This document shows positions 32,706 to 41,194 of a stretch of DNA of 64,000 nt, one piece after another. The notes below the pieces were generated by a model. It was not told the origin of the DNA. It saw only the letters and a program-made list of their open reading frames with translations, and did not search any database. The DNA is from Streptomyces leeuwenhoekii (GTDB taxonomy: Bacteria; Actinomycetota; Actinomycetes; Streptomycetales; Streptomycetaceae), in the NCBI RefSeq assembly GCF_001013905.1, contig NZ_LN831790.1:3610001-3674000 (forward strand). Reading direction: 5' to 3'. Position 1 is the stretch's first letter; each line of letters starts with the position of its first letter. A program made the position numbers and the translations under genes.

Positions 32706-34219
32706 GCGAGGGGGGAAGGCGCGGGGCCCGTACCGCGCGGGTGCGGAGGGAGATCGCGCTGGTGCAGGGCATCGAGCCCCTCCAGGTCGCGGAACTGGAG
32801 CTGGGGCCGGACGGCGGGCAGGGCAGCACGGCCGGTGGCGCGCAGGCCGTCCTCAGACCGGGCCCGGGCAGTGGACCGGTGACCACCGGTGAGGTGTTCG
32901 TCCTGGTCAGGAGGGGCGGGCGGCCCGTCGGTACGCTGCTGGTCCGGGTGCCGGAGGGCGCCGATCCCGAGCAGGTGCTCACCGCGCTCGCGCGGGCCGC
33001 GGAACGCCGGGCAGGCGGGAGCCGGGCCGGGGCGCCCGGCGGCACGACGGGCGGAAGCGGGTCCGAGCGGCCCGGCGATACGAGGGGCGGGACCAGGCCC
33101 GAGCGCCCCGGCGACACGACGGACGGAACCGGACCCGAGCGCCCCGGCGACACGACGGACGGAACCGGACCCGAGCGCCCCGGTGGCAGGGCGGGCCGGA
33201 GCGGGCACGTGCCGCCCGGGCCGCCCCGTACCGCCGTCGTCGTCGCCACCCGGGAGCGTGCCGGGCAGCTCGCCCGCGCCCTGGACTCGCTCCTTGCGCA
33301 GGACCACCCGCGCTTCGAGATCGTCGTCGTCGACAACGCGCCCGCGACCGAGGAGACCCGGGAGCTGATCGAACGGAAGTACGGCGAGCGGGTGCGGTAC
33401 GTGCGCGAACCCGTCCCCGGCCTCGCGGTCGCGCACAACCGGGGGCTAGCGGCCGTCCGGTCGGAAGTGGTCGCCTTCACCGACGACGACGTGGTCGCCG
33501 ATCCGCGCTGGCTCACCGAGCTGACCACGCCCTTCGCCGCCGACCCGGGCCTGGGCTGCGCCACCGGGCTGATCCTGCCCGCGCGGCTGCGCACCCCGGC
33601 CCAGGTGCTCCTCGAGAGCCACGGCGGCTTCGCCAAGGGCTTCGCGCCGCGCACGTACGACCCGGAGCGGCCGCCTGCCGGGGAACCGCTGTTCCCGTTC
33701 GCCGCGGGCCGGTTCGGCTCGGGCGCCAACATGGCCTTCCGTACGGAGGTCCTGCGCCGTGTCGGCGGCTTCGACCCGGCCACCGGGGCGGGCACCCCGG
33801 CCCGGGGCGGCGACGACCTGTACGGCTTCGTCCGCGTCCTCGCCCAGGGGCACCGGCTGCACTACACCCCGCGGGCGCTGGTGTGGCACCACCACCGCGA
33901 GACGTGGCGGGACCTGGAGACGCAGGCGTACGGCTACGGCGCCGGCCTGACCGCCTATCTCACGGCGATCCTGGTCAACCGCCCCGCGCTGCTGCCGGCC
34001 TTCCTCGCCCGGCTGCCCCGCGGCCTGGCCCGGGCCCGCACGCTGAGCGCCGCCCGCCGGGCGGACGGCGCGGCCGGTGCGCCGGGCGGGCACGACGCGC
34101 GCACCCACCCGTGGCCGCACCGCCTCTCCCGCCTCCAGCGCCGGGGGATGCTGTACGGCCCCGTCGGCTACCTGCGGGCGCGGCACGCCCTGCGCACGCT
34201 CACCCGGGAGGCGAGATGA
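32702..34219 (+). CDS. GT2 glycosyltransferase with N-terminal extension and repeat linker
   Basis: This 505-residue protein is likely peripheral at the membrane. An N-terminal module (about 1-105, EIALVQGIEPLQVAELELG) of unknown role is followed by a linker made of ERPGDTTDGTGP repeats (about 120-165). A GT-A domain comes next (about 175-430), with TAVVVATRERAGQLARALDS, EIVVVDNAP, the metal site VVAFTDDDVVADP, and the acceptor-side GSGANMAFRTEVLRRVGGFD and GGDDLYGFVR. The N-module/GT2 combination occurs in actinobacterial glycan clusters. The ATG overlaps the mini-ORF stop, and the 3' end overlaps the deacetylase gene as ATGA. The nucleotide-sugar donor is unknown. Confidence 0.9.
   Translation: MSEGGRRGARTARVRREIALVQGIEPLQVAELELGPDGGQGSTAGGAQAVLRPGPGSGPVTTGEVFVLVRRGGRPVGTLLVRVPEGADPEQVLTALARAAERRAGGSRAGAPGGTTGGSGSERPGDTRGGTRPERPGDTTDGTGPERPGDTTDGTGPERPGGRAGRSGHVPPGPPRTAVVVATRERAGQLARALDSLLAQDHPRFEIVVVDNAPATEETRELIERKYGERVRYVREPVPGLAVAHNRGLAAVRSEVVAFTDDDVVADPRWLTELTTPFAADPGLGCATGLILPARLRTPAQVLLESHGGFAKGFAPRTYDPERPPAGEPLFPFAAGRFGSGANMAFRTEVLRRVGGFDPATGAGTPARGGDDLYGFVRVLAQGHRLHYTPRALVWHHHRETWRDLETQAYGYGAGLTAYLTAILVNRPALLPAFLARLPRGLARARTLSAARRADGAAGAPGGHDARTHPWPHRLSRLQRRGMLYGPVGYLRARHALRTLTREAR
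33065..33172. repeat. 36-bp tandem repeat in the GT2 gene linker
   Basis: Units at 33101-33136 and 33137-33172 are identical and encode ERPGDTTDGTGP. A diverged unit precedes them (33065-33100) and a partial unit follows from 33173. The unit length keeps the reading frame. Confidence 0.93.
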
Positions 34220-35064
34220 CCCCGCGGACGCACGGCGACGGCGGAGCTCCGGCGGGCCACGGCCACCGGGACCGGGCCGCCGTCCCCGTCTTCCTCTACC
34301 ACGCCGTGATGGACGACCCGCCGTCCTGGATCGCCGAGTTCACCGTCCGCCCCAAGGATTTCGCCGACCACCTGGACGCGATCGCCGGCAGCGGGCGCAC
34401 GCCCGTCACCATCGGCGCGATCGCCGACCACCTCGCCGGGCGGGCGCCCCTGCCGCCCCGCCCCGTGGTGCTGACCTTCGACGACGGCTTCGCCGACCTG
34501 CCCGGACCCACCGCCGAGGCGCTGGCCCGGCGCGGGCTGCCGGCCACCGCCTATCTCACCACCGGCGCCCTCGTCCCGGGCGGGCGCAGCCTGCTGCCGC
34601 CCGCGCCGATGATGACCCTCGCCCGGGTGGCGGAGCTGGCACGTCACGGCATGGAGATCGGCAGCCACACGGTCACCCACGCCCAGCTCGACACGCTGTC
34701 CCCGAAGGCACTGGCGTACGAACTGCGCGTCAGCAAGGCCGTACTGGAGGACGCGCTCGGCCGTCCGGTCCGGCATCTGGCCTATCCGCACGGCTACAAC
34801 AGCCCGCGGGTGCGGGACATGTCGGCGCGCGCCGGTTACGAGACGGCCACCGCCGTACGGCACGCGCTGAGTTCGGACCGCGACGAGCGCTACCGCATCG
34901 CCCGCCTCATCGTGCGCCGCGGCCACACCGTCGCCGACGTCGAGGACTGGCTGGCGGGCCGGGGCGCCCGGGTCGCGCCGTACCGCGACGGTCCGAAGAC
35001 GGTCGGCTGGCGCTGGTACCGCCGGGCCCGCGCCCTGCTGCGCGGTCCCGTCTTCGCCGGCTGA
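34216..35064 (+). CDS. NodB-type polysaccharide deacetylase
   Basis: This carbohydrate esterase family 4 enzyme has 282 residues and no clear signal peptide. Motif 1 is VVLTFDDGFADLPGP near residue 79 (catalytic Asp pair), motif 2 is EIGSHTVTHAQLD near residue 151 (HxxxH metal ligands), and motif 3 is HLAYPHGYNS near residue 191. VPVFLYHAVMDDPP near residue 24 is the usual entry to this subgroup. ATG at 34216 is coupled to the GT2 stop. It would remove N-acetyl groups from a surface amino-sugar polymer or its lipid-linked precursor, which fits a deacetylated adhesive-type glycan. Confidence 0.92.
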   Translation: MTPRTHGDGGAPAGHGHRDRAAVPVFLYHAVMDDPPSWIAEFTVRPKDFADHLDAIAGSGRTPVTIGAIADHLAGRAPLPPRPVVLTFDDGFADLPGPTAEALARRGLPATAYLTTGALVPGGRSLLPPAPMMTLARVAELARHGMEIGSHTVTHAQLDTLSPKALAYELRVSKAVLEDALGRPVRHLAYPHGYNSPRVRDMSARAGYETATAVRHALSSDRDERYRIARLIVRRGHTVADVEDWLAGRGARVAPYRDGPKTVGWRWYRRARALLRGPVFAG

Positions 35065-35216
35065 CCGCGGCGGGCCCGGCAGGCCCGCCAGGCGCGGCAG
35101 GCGCGGCGACGGCCGACGGGACCACCACCGCGCCGACCCGTCCGACGGCTTCGGTGGGAGAAGCATGCACAGCGCGACGTGTTCCTGTACTTGGCATCGG
35201 GGAGGGGAGCCTCAGC

Positions 35217-37151
35217 GTGCAGCCACAGGTGCCGGTGCCGAGCGCCGGGGGCAGCGCCCCGCCCGCCCCTGACCTCGCCGCCGTCCCGGGCGGCCCGAAG
35301 GGGACCGAGGGCGGTGACGGCGGACGCCGGTGGCCGCCGCGGCGACCGCCCGGCGTCTGCCTGCCGCTCCTGCTGACCGCGGCCGGACTGTGGCTGTACG
35401 CGCTGCCCCGCATCGGCTTCCGGGAGATGGGCGACCACGGCCTGCTGGACCGGCTCCCCGCCGCCTACCACCTCTGTCTGCTGGTCCTCACCGCCGGCTT
35501 CGTCCTCGGTCTGCGGCGCGCGGGCACCGCGCCCTGGTGGCCGGCCGCGTACTGCGCCGCGCTGCTGTTCGCGCTGAAGGCGCCCCCGGCGGTGCTGTAC
35601 GACGCGGTGCGCTACCCGTGGGCCTCCAAGCACGACGCCGTCGTCGAGACCCTGCTCTCGGGCGGTGGACTGCGCCCGGGCGCCGCGCTGTCGGGCAACA
35701 TGTCCGCCTACGACCAGTGGCCGGGCTTCTTCACCCTCAACGCCGGCCTGGTGCGCGCCTTCGGCGTGGAGGCCGCCGCCGTCTACGCCAACTGGGCCCC
35801 GATCGTGCTCGGCCTGCTCACCCTGCCGGTGCTCGTCCTGATCTACCGCACCTTCTGCCAGGACTGGCGGCTGGTGTGGACCGCCGTGTGGATCTTCCAG
35901 CTCGCCAACTGGGTGGGCCAGGACTACTTCGCCCCGCAGGGACTGGCGTATCTGCTGCACCTGACGGTCATCGCGGTGGTGCTCCGGCACTTCGTGCGCC
36001 CCGGTTCCGCCGGGCGGCTGCGCGACCGGGGCTTCCTCGACCCGGCGGCGGCCGCCGTGCCGCCGCCCACGGGGACCGGGCAGCGGGCGCTGTGCGTGGT
36101 GGTCCTCGCCCCGCTGATCGCCGCCGTCAACGCCACCCACCAGCTCACCCCGGTGATGCTCTGCGTCTGCCTGCTCGCGCTCGGCCTCACCCGGCGCTAC
36201 CGCAACACCGGGCTGCTGGCCGTCGCCGTGCTGCTGATGCTCACCTGGAATCTGACCCTGGGCCGGCCGCTGTTCACCGAGACCCTTCGGACGCTCAAGG
36301 AGTCGATCGGCGAACTGACCCGGAACTCCCGCGCGGGCTACGCGGGGCGGCTCACCGGCCCCGGCCCCGAACTCGCGGGCACCGCCGGCGTGCTGATGGT
36401 GCTCGCGATCGCCGCCCTCGCCGGGGCCGCCGTCGTACTGCGGCGGAGGCTGACCCGCAGCGCGCTGCCGCTGCTGCTGGTCTCCGTCGCCCCGGTGCCG
36501 CTGTTCGCCGTCAACGACTACGGCGGCGAGATGCTCTTCCGCGTCTATCTGTTCGGCCTGCCCGGTGCGGCCTTCTTCGCCGCCGCCGCGCTGGTACCGG
36601 CCCTCGCGGGCAGCCACCGCAGCCGGGCCAGGACCCTGTGGCGCGGGGTCTCGTCCTTCGTCCTCCCGGCCGTCCTGCTGCTGCTGACGGCCGGCTTCCT
36701 GCCCGCGTACTACGGCAAGGAGACGATGTACTACACGCCGCCCGAGGAGACCGCGCTGGTCGCCCGGGCCCTCGACAACGCCCCCGACGGCTCGCTGATC
36801 CTCGCCACCACCGGTTCCTTCCCGCGGGCGCTGCACCGCTACGACCGCCTCGGCCACTGGTTCTTCGCCGAGCAGGAACCGGCGGCGAACGAGAGGCTGC
36901 TGAAGGACCCCGCCGGTCACCTCGCCGCCGGCATACCGCCGGGGACCACGGCGTACGTCGTCCTCACCCGCACCCAGGACGTCTACACCGCCGGCGAGGG
37001 CCTGCTGCCGGCCGGCGGTTTCCGCACCCTGCGCGCGAAGCTGTCCGCCTCGCCGCTCTTCCGCACCGTGGAGAGCCGTCCCTACGGGATCGTCCTGGAG
37101 TACCGCCCGGCCGTCCGGCACCCGACGAGCGACCACGAGGTGACGCAGTGA
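35217..37151 (+). CDS. Large polytopic membrane protein of the glycan locus
   Basis: This 644-residue integral membrane protein has a Pro/Gly-rich cytoplasmic leader (1-45) and about 12-13 predicted helices up to residue ~500. A C-terminal soluble domain follows (about 510-644, ETALVARALDNAPDGSLILA, FPRALHRYDRLGHWFFAEQE). The layout resembles GT-C-type glycosyltransferases or O-antigen ligase/polymerase-like proteins: large loops such as DAVRYPWASKHDAVVETLLS and NMSAYDQWPGFFTLNAGLVR contain the Asp residues expected for lipid-linked substrates. GTG at 35217 has GGAGGGGAG eight bases upstream. No specific family is recognised with confidence. Confidence 0.8.
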   Translation: MQPQVPVPSAGGSAPPAPDLAAVPGGPKGTEGGDGGRRWPPRRPPGVCLPLLLTAAGLWLYALPRIGFREMGDHGLLDRLPAAYHLCLLVLTAGFVLGLRRAGTAPWWPAAYCAALLFALKAPPAVLYDAVRYPWASKHDAVVETLLSGGGLRPGAALSGNMSAYDQWPGFFTLNAGLVRAFGVEAAAVYANWAPIVLGLLTLPVLVLIYRTFCQDWRLVWTAVWIFQLANWVGQDYFAPQGLAYLLHLTVIAVVLRHFVRPGSAGRLRDRGFLDPAAAAVPPPTGTGQRALCVVVLAPLIAAVNATHQLTPVMLCVCLLALGLTRRYRNTGLLAVAVLLMLTWNLTLGRPLFTETLRTLKESIGELTRNSRAGYAGRLTGPGPELAGTAGVLMVLAIAALAGAAVVLRRRLTRSALPLLLVSVAPVPLFAVNDYGGEMLFRVYLFGLPGAAFFAAAALVPALAGSHRSRARTLWRGVSSFVLPAVLLLLTAGFLPAYYGKETMYYTPPEETALVARALDNAPDGSLILATTGSFPRALHRYDRLGHWFFAEQEPAANERLLKDPAGHLAAGIPPGTTAYVVLTRTQDVYTAGEGLLPAGGFRTLRAKLSASPLFRTVESRPYGIVLEYRPAVRHPTSDHEVTQ

Positions 37152-37176
37152 CCCCGAACGACCGTCAGGCCGGCCC

Positions 37177-37632
37177 ATGACCGCCCGGGAGCGCGAGCGC
37201 CCCGGCGCGACCGGACGGGCCTGGGGCGCCAGGCCCGCACGGGCCGGGCTCCGGGTCCTCGTCGCGGCCTCCGGCTGGCTCGCGCTGGCCGCCACCGCCG
37301 TACCCGGCCCCGCCGCGCTGCGCTGGATCCCGGTACTGCTGTTCATCCTGTTCGGACCGGGCTGCGCGGCGCTGTACCCGCAGCCGGGCGGGCTGGCCGG
37401 CGGCGCCCGGCTGGAGGCCGTCGCGCTGGCCGCGCCGGTCAGCCTCGCGCTGGCCGTGCTCACCGCCACCTCGCTGTTCCTGGTGGAGGGCTTCTCGGCG
37501 ACCGCCTTCCTCCTCGCGCTCGCCGTTTTCACCACGATCGCCGCGGCGCTGCCGGGGCTGCCGCTGCCGGCCGCGCGGCGCGGCGCGGTGGCGCGCGCGC
37601 CCCGCCGGTCCGCCGACGGGGGCGGCGCGTGA
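37177..37632 (+). CDS. Small membrane protein of the glycan locus
   Basis: This 151-residue protein has an Arg-rich N-terminus and four predicted helices (about 25-45, 48-65, 80-105, 108-128). It contains no motif that I recognise. It sits 25 bases after the large membrane protein, and its stop overlaps the GTG start of the GH26-like gene, so it is translated with them. It may be an accessory subunit of the membrane glycan machinery. Confidence 0.7.
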   Translation: MTARERERPGATGRAWGARPARAGLRVLVAASGWLALAATAVPGPAALRWIPVLLFILFGPGCAALYPQPGGLAGGARLEAVALAAPVSLALAVLTATSLFLVEGFSATAFLLALAVFTTIAAALPGLPLPAARRGAVARAPRRSADGGGA

Positions 37633-38768
37633 GGCGGCGCCACCGCCCGGCCGGGCCGCGCGGGGGACCGGGGGCGGGGGGAGTCAAGCGCGCCTGCCGG
37701 ACGGTGCTCCTGGTGGCGGTGGCCGCGCTGCTCGCCGGGCTCGGCATCTGGGCCGGGGAGCCCCGGGCCCCCGGGGACGCCCTGCCCCGCGACGCCGCCT
37801 CCGGCGAGCTGCCCAGCGGCCCCTGCGCCCCCACCACCACGCTGGTTCCGCCCTGCGGCGCCTGGTGGGGCGCCTATGTGCCGTACGCGGCGAACGGCTC
37901 GCTCAAGGACGCGGTGCTCGGCTTCGAGAAGAGGATCGGCCGCAAGCTCGACCTCGTCTACAACTACCACGACATGTCGGGCACCGAGCTCGACGGGCAG
38001 TTGCTCACCCCCGACGAGCAGGAGCTCGGCGAGGACAGGCTGCTCATGCTGGCCTGGGAGTCCACCGTGTGGACCGAGCCGCACCACGAGAACTGGACGG
38101 AGACCCAGCTCGGCTGGCGGAACATCGCCTCGGGCAGGTACGACGAGGAGATCCTCGATCCCCAGATCCGGCGCGTCAAGGCGTACGGCAAACGCGTCTT
38201 CCTCTCCTTCGACCAGGAGACCGACGCCCGTGTCGAGGAGGGAGCCGGCACCCCGGAGGAGTTCGTCGCGGCCTACCGCCATCTGCACGACCGGTTCCGG
38301 AAGCTGGGCGCCGACAACGTCGTATGGGTGTGGACCGTCTCCGGCTACCTCGGCAGCGCCGACGCCATGAAGGCGCTCTACCCCGGTGACGCGTACGTCG
38401 ACTGGATCGCCATGGACCAGTACAACTACTACCGGTGCCACGGCACCACCGACTGGAAGGACTTCCTGCGCAGCCAGCGGCCGAGCTACGAGTGGCTGCG
38501 CGCGCACATCAGCGACGACAAGCCGGTGATGCTGGCCGAGTTCGCCACCGCGCCCGACGCCGGGGACCCGGCGCGCCAGCGCGACTGGTACGCCCGGATC
38601 CCCGCCGCGATCAGGGAACTGCCCGCCGTGAAGGCGCTGGTGCACTGGAACCGGCCGACGTCCGAGGAGCCCGTGTGCGACCTGACCGTCGATGACGGCC
38701 CGGGCCTGGAGGGCTACCGGGAGGCGGGCAAGGACGAGTACTTCCGCCAGCCGGTGCCGCCCCGCTGA
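37629..38768 (+). CDS. GH26-like glycoside hydrolase, membrane-anchored or secreted
   Basis: This 379-residue protein has a basic start and one hydrophobic helix (about 22-42) as signal or anchor. The catalytic domain spans about 65-375. Landmarks are CGAWWGAYVPYAANGSLKD, then RVFLSFDQETDARVEEG (candidate acid/base Glu), VVWVWTVSGYLGSADAMKAL, VDWIAMDQYNYYRC, and PVMLAEFATAPDAGDPARQ (candidate nucleophile Glu). This order matches GH26 mannanase-type enzymes. Two Cys pairs may form disulfides. Found in a synthesis locus, it more likely trims or processes the polymer than feeds on mannan. GTG at 37629 overlaps the preceding stop. Confidence 0.85.
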   Translation: MRRRHRPAGPRGGPGAGGVKRACRTVLLVAVAALLAGLGIWAGEPRAPGDALPRDAASGELPSGPCAPTTTLVPPCGAWWGAYVPYAANGSLKDAVLGFEKRIGRKLDLVYNYHDMSGTELDGQLLTPDEQELGEDRLLMLAWESTVWTEPHHENWTETQLGWRNIASGRYDEEILDPQIRRVKAYGKRVFLSFDQETDARVEEGAGTPEEFVAAYRHLHDRFRKLGADNVVWVWTVSGYLGSADAMKALYPGDAYVDWIAMDQYNYYRCHGTTDWKDFLRSQRPSYEWLRAHISDDKPVMLAEFATAPDAGDPARQRDWYARIPAAIRELPAVKALVHWNRPTSEEPVCDLTVDDGPGLEGYREAGKDEYFRQPVPPR

Positions 38769-38803
38769 CACCGGCCGGTGCCGGCCCAGTGACACCGGCC
38801 GGT

Positions 38804-38831
38804 CCGGGACCCGGGGCCGGACGGGTCCCGG
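38804..38831. terminator. Bidirectional hairpin between GH26-like and flippase genes
   Basis: CCGGGACCCG (38804-38813) pairs perfectly with CGGGTCCCGG (38822-38831) around an 8-base loop, between two convergent stop codons (38768 and 38840). A separate 12-bp palindrome CACCGGCCGGTG directly follows the GH26-like stop (38769-38780). Confidence 0.75.
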
Positions 38832-38839
38832 CGGCCCGT

Positions 38840-41194
38840 TCAGCCGCCCGGTCCCGTGGGGCGCGACCGTCCCGGCGGCGGCAGTGCGCGAACGAGCGGG
38901 AGGAGCACGGCGACCAGCGCGAGCAGGGCGAGCAGCGGCACGGCGGCCGGCGCGAGCGCGTCCCGCCAGACCCAGCCGCCCAGCGCGACGACATACAGGA
39001 CACCCCACAGGCCGGGCCAGGTCAGCCGCCCGGCCGCCCGCGCGAGCAGCAGCCCCAGAGGTGCGAGGCACAGCAGCCCGGCGGCCGGCGGGACCCACCG
39101 CAGCAGCGGCCCGGGGCCGTCGAGCCCGGCCGCCTCCGCGAGGACCCCGGCCACCGCCGAGTACCCCGCCCCGCCCACCGGCACCGGCTCCCAGCCCAGC
39201 GCCACGGGAGCCGCGTGCAGGGCGGTCAGTACGGAAGCCAGCGCCGCCCCGGGCAGCCACGCGTCGCGCGCGGCGCGCAGCGTCACCGACGCCACGAAGA
39301 CCATGAGCAGCAGGCCGCCCGCGACCAGCGCCGGAAGCGGCAGTCCCTCCAGGAGCCGGCGCCCGGTCGGCCCGGTCCCGGAGCCCGGTGGCGCCCCGCC
39401 GAGCCAGGGCAGGCCGCGCAGGGACGCCCAGAAGACCGCGGTGGTGACGCCGAGCACGCACCACAGGGCGGCCGTCGGCCACCGCTCCCGGGAACCGGCG
39501 CGCCCGGCCCCGGTGCCGCTCTCGGTGCCGGCCCCGGCCTGGGCGCGGTCATCGGCGCGGTATCTGGCGCGGGCATGGGCGCGGTCATCGGCGCGGTATC
39601 TGGCGCGGGCATGGGCGCGGTCATCGGCGTCGGCGTGGGTGCCGGGCCGGTGCGGGCGCACGATCAGGGCCGGCGGGTCCGCCTGCGGCGCCTCGCGTTC
39701 ATGCCCGGGACGGCCGGTGAACAGGGCGGCCGGGTCCTCGTCGGCGCCCCCTCGCTCGTACGCCGCCCGGCGGGCCCAGTCCGTGCCGTACCCGGCGGTG
39801 GCGTTCAGCCGGGCCCAGCGGGTGCCGTAGGCGGGGGCCCGCTCGCGGCCGCGCGGGAGGCGGCCGGGCCCGCCGGACCCGCCGCCGTCGTCGCCGCGCA
39901 GCGCGGAGCGCAGGCCCGGGGCGCATCCCGCGGCGACCACCGTCATGCCCAGGAGCACGGCCCAGCCGGCGCCCGCGATCCCGGCCGGGGTGAACAGCAC
40001 GGCCGCGCTGCCCAGTACCAGGACGCACATGGCGCCCTGGACGACGGCCAGCGCGCCGGTACGGCCCTGGACCCGCAGCACCCCGATGTACAGCTCGACG
40101 GCGACGCGCGGCAGCGCGCCGAGGGCGAGCAGCCGCAGCACCGCGGAGCCGTGCTCGGCGTAGTCCGCGTCGAAGGGCGCGAGGATCCGCGGGGCGAGGA
40201 CCACCAGCACCAGCACCACCGGCACCAGCAGCAGCGTCATGCGGCGCAGCGCCCCGCGGACTCCGTCGGCCAGCCGGCGCGGGTCGTGCGAGGCGTGGGC
40301 GGTGAGCGAGGACGCCATGTTCATGGCCATGAACTCCATCGTCCCGCCGACCGTGTAGGCCACGTAGAAGTACCCGTTCTCCGCGGCGCTGAAGCGCACG
40401 GCGACCATCACCGGCAGCAGGTTGATCATCGCCAGGCTGAACAGCGCGCCCAGCGAGTCCCCGGCCAGGAAGCGGCCCACCTCCCGGATGCCGGGCGGCT
40501 CCAGGTCCCGGTCGGCGGCGGCCTGGCGGGGAACGAGCCGGCGGAAGACCAGCCAGCCGAGCGGCAGCGTGGAGAAGGCGATCGCCACGGCCCAGGAGAC
40601 GAAGACGCCCAGCACCGGCAGGGTGCCGGCGAAGAGGGCCAGCAGGACCAGTTTCCCCACCGAGAAGACCGCGTTGCCGGCCGGTACCCACTCGGCCTTG
40701 CGCAGCCCGGTCAGCACCCCGTCCTGGAGGGTGAGCAGCGCCCACGCCGCGCACGCCGCCACGAACACCGCACCCGCGGCAGGGGTGCCCAGCGGCGCGT
40801 ACGACGCCCCCCACAGGTCCAGCGTGAGCAGGAAGACCAGGGCGGCGAGGACGACCACCGCCGAACTGGCCGCGTAGGTGCGCCACACCAGGGACGCGGT
40901 GGCCCGGCCCGCGCGCGGCACGAAGCGGACGACCGCGCCGATCATCGTCGTCGCCGTGATGCCGGCGAGCAGCCGCATCGCGGCGATGGCGGCCGAACCC
41001 TGGCCGACCGCCTCCTCCGAGTAGTAGCGCGCGGCCACGAGCCAGAACCCCAGCCCGAGCACCGCGGACACGCCGGTGCTGAGCATGAGGAAGTAGGCGT
41101 TCTTGAACAGCGACTCGGCGGCGGGCCCGCCGGCCGGCGCCTTCGGGCCGCCGTCGGCGAGGGCGGCGGCCTCGCGCGCCCGGGTCTCAGCCAC
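38840..41194 (-). CDS. Wzx/MurJ-like flippase with linker and extra C-terminal membrane domain
   Basis: This 784-residue membrane protein is about 300 residues longer than a normal Wzx or MATE/MurJ-type flippase. The flippase part (about 28-440) has around 14 helices, beginning SLFKNAYFLMLSTGVSAVLG, with ENGYFYVAYTVGGTMEFMAM near residue 270. A hydrophilic linker (about 445-570) contains tandem DDRAHARARYRA units. A second membrane region (about 580-784) has six or so helices. GTG at 41194 overlaps the aminotransferase gene by eight bases. It probably moves the lipid-linked glycan unit of this locus across the membrane. The C-terminal domain is not recognised. Confidence 0.85.
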   Translation of the reverse strand: MAETRAREAAALADGGPKAPAGGPAAESLFKNAYFLMLSTGVSAVLGLGFWLVAARYYSEEAVGQGSAAIAAMRLLAGITATTMIGAVVRFVPRAGRATASLVWRTYAASSAVVVLAALVFLLTLDLWGASYAPLGTPAAGAVFVAACAAWALLTLQDGVLTGLRKAEWVPAGNAVFSVGKLVLLALFAGTLPVLGVFVSWAVAIAFSTLPLGWLVFRRLVPRQAAADRDLEPPGIREVGRFLAGDSLGALFSLAMINLLPVMVAVRFSAAENGYFYVAYTVGGTMEFMAMNMASSLTAHASHDPRRLADGVRGALRRMTLLLVPVVLVLVVLAPRILAPFDADYAEHGSAVLRLLALGALPRVAVELYIGVLRVQGRTGALAVVQGAMCVLVLGSAAVLFTPAGIAGAGWAVLLGMTVVAAGCAPGLRSALRGDDGGGSGGPGRLPRGRERAPAYGTRWARLNATAGYGTDWARRAAYERGGADEDPAALFTGRPGHEREAPQADPPALIVRPHRPGTHADADDRAHARARYRADDRAHARARYRADDRAQAGAGTESGTGAGRAGSRERWPTAALWCVLGVTTAVFWASLRGLPWLGGAPPGSGTGPTGRRLLEGLPLPALVAGGLLLMVFVASVTLRAARDAWLPGAALASVLTALHAAPVALGWEPVPVGGAGYSAVAGVLAEAAGLDGPGPLLRWVPPAAGLLCLAPLGLLLARAAGRLTWPGLWGVLYVVALGGWVWRDALAPAAVPLLALLALVAVLLPLVRALPPPGRSRPTGPGG
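39550..39621. repeat. 36-bp perfect tandem repeat in the flippase linker
   Basis: Two identical 36-bp units lie at 39550-39585 and 39586-39621, followed by the first bases of a third. On the minus strand they encode DDRAHARARYRA. The same 36-bp unit size, with unrelated sequence, occurs in the GT2 gene of this locus. Confidence 0.95.

Noticed and set aside
34890..39482. 1530-codon minus-strand open frame across the glycan locus
   Set aside because: It is antisense to five genes with recognisable domains and has a composition of Arg/Gly/Ala/Pro only; no family motif is visible.
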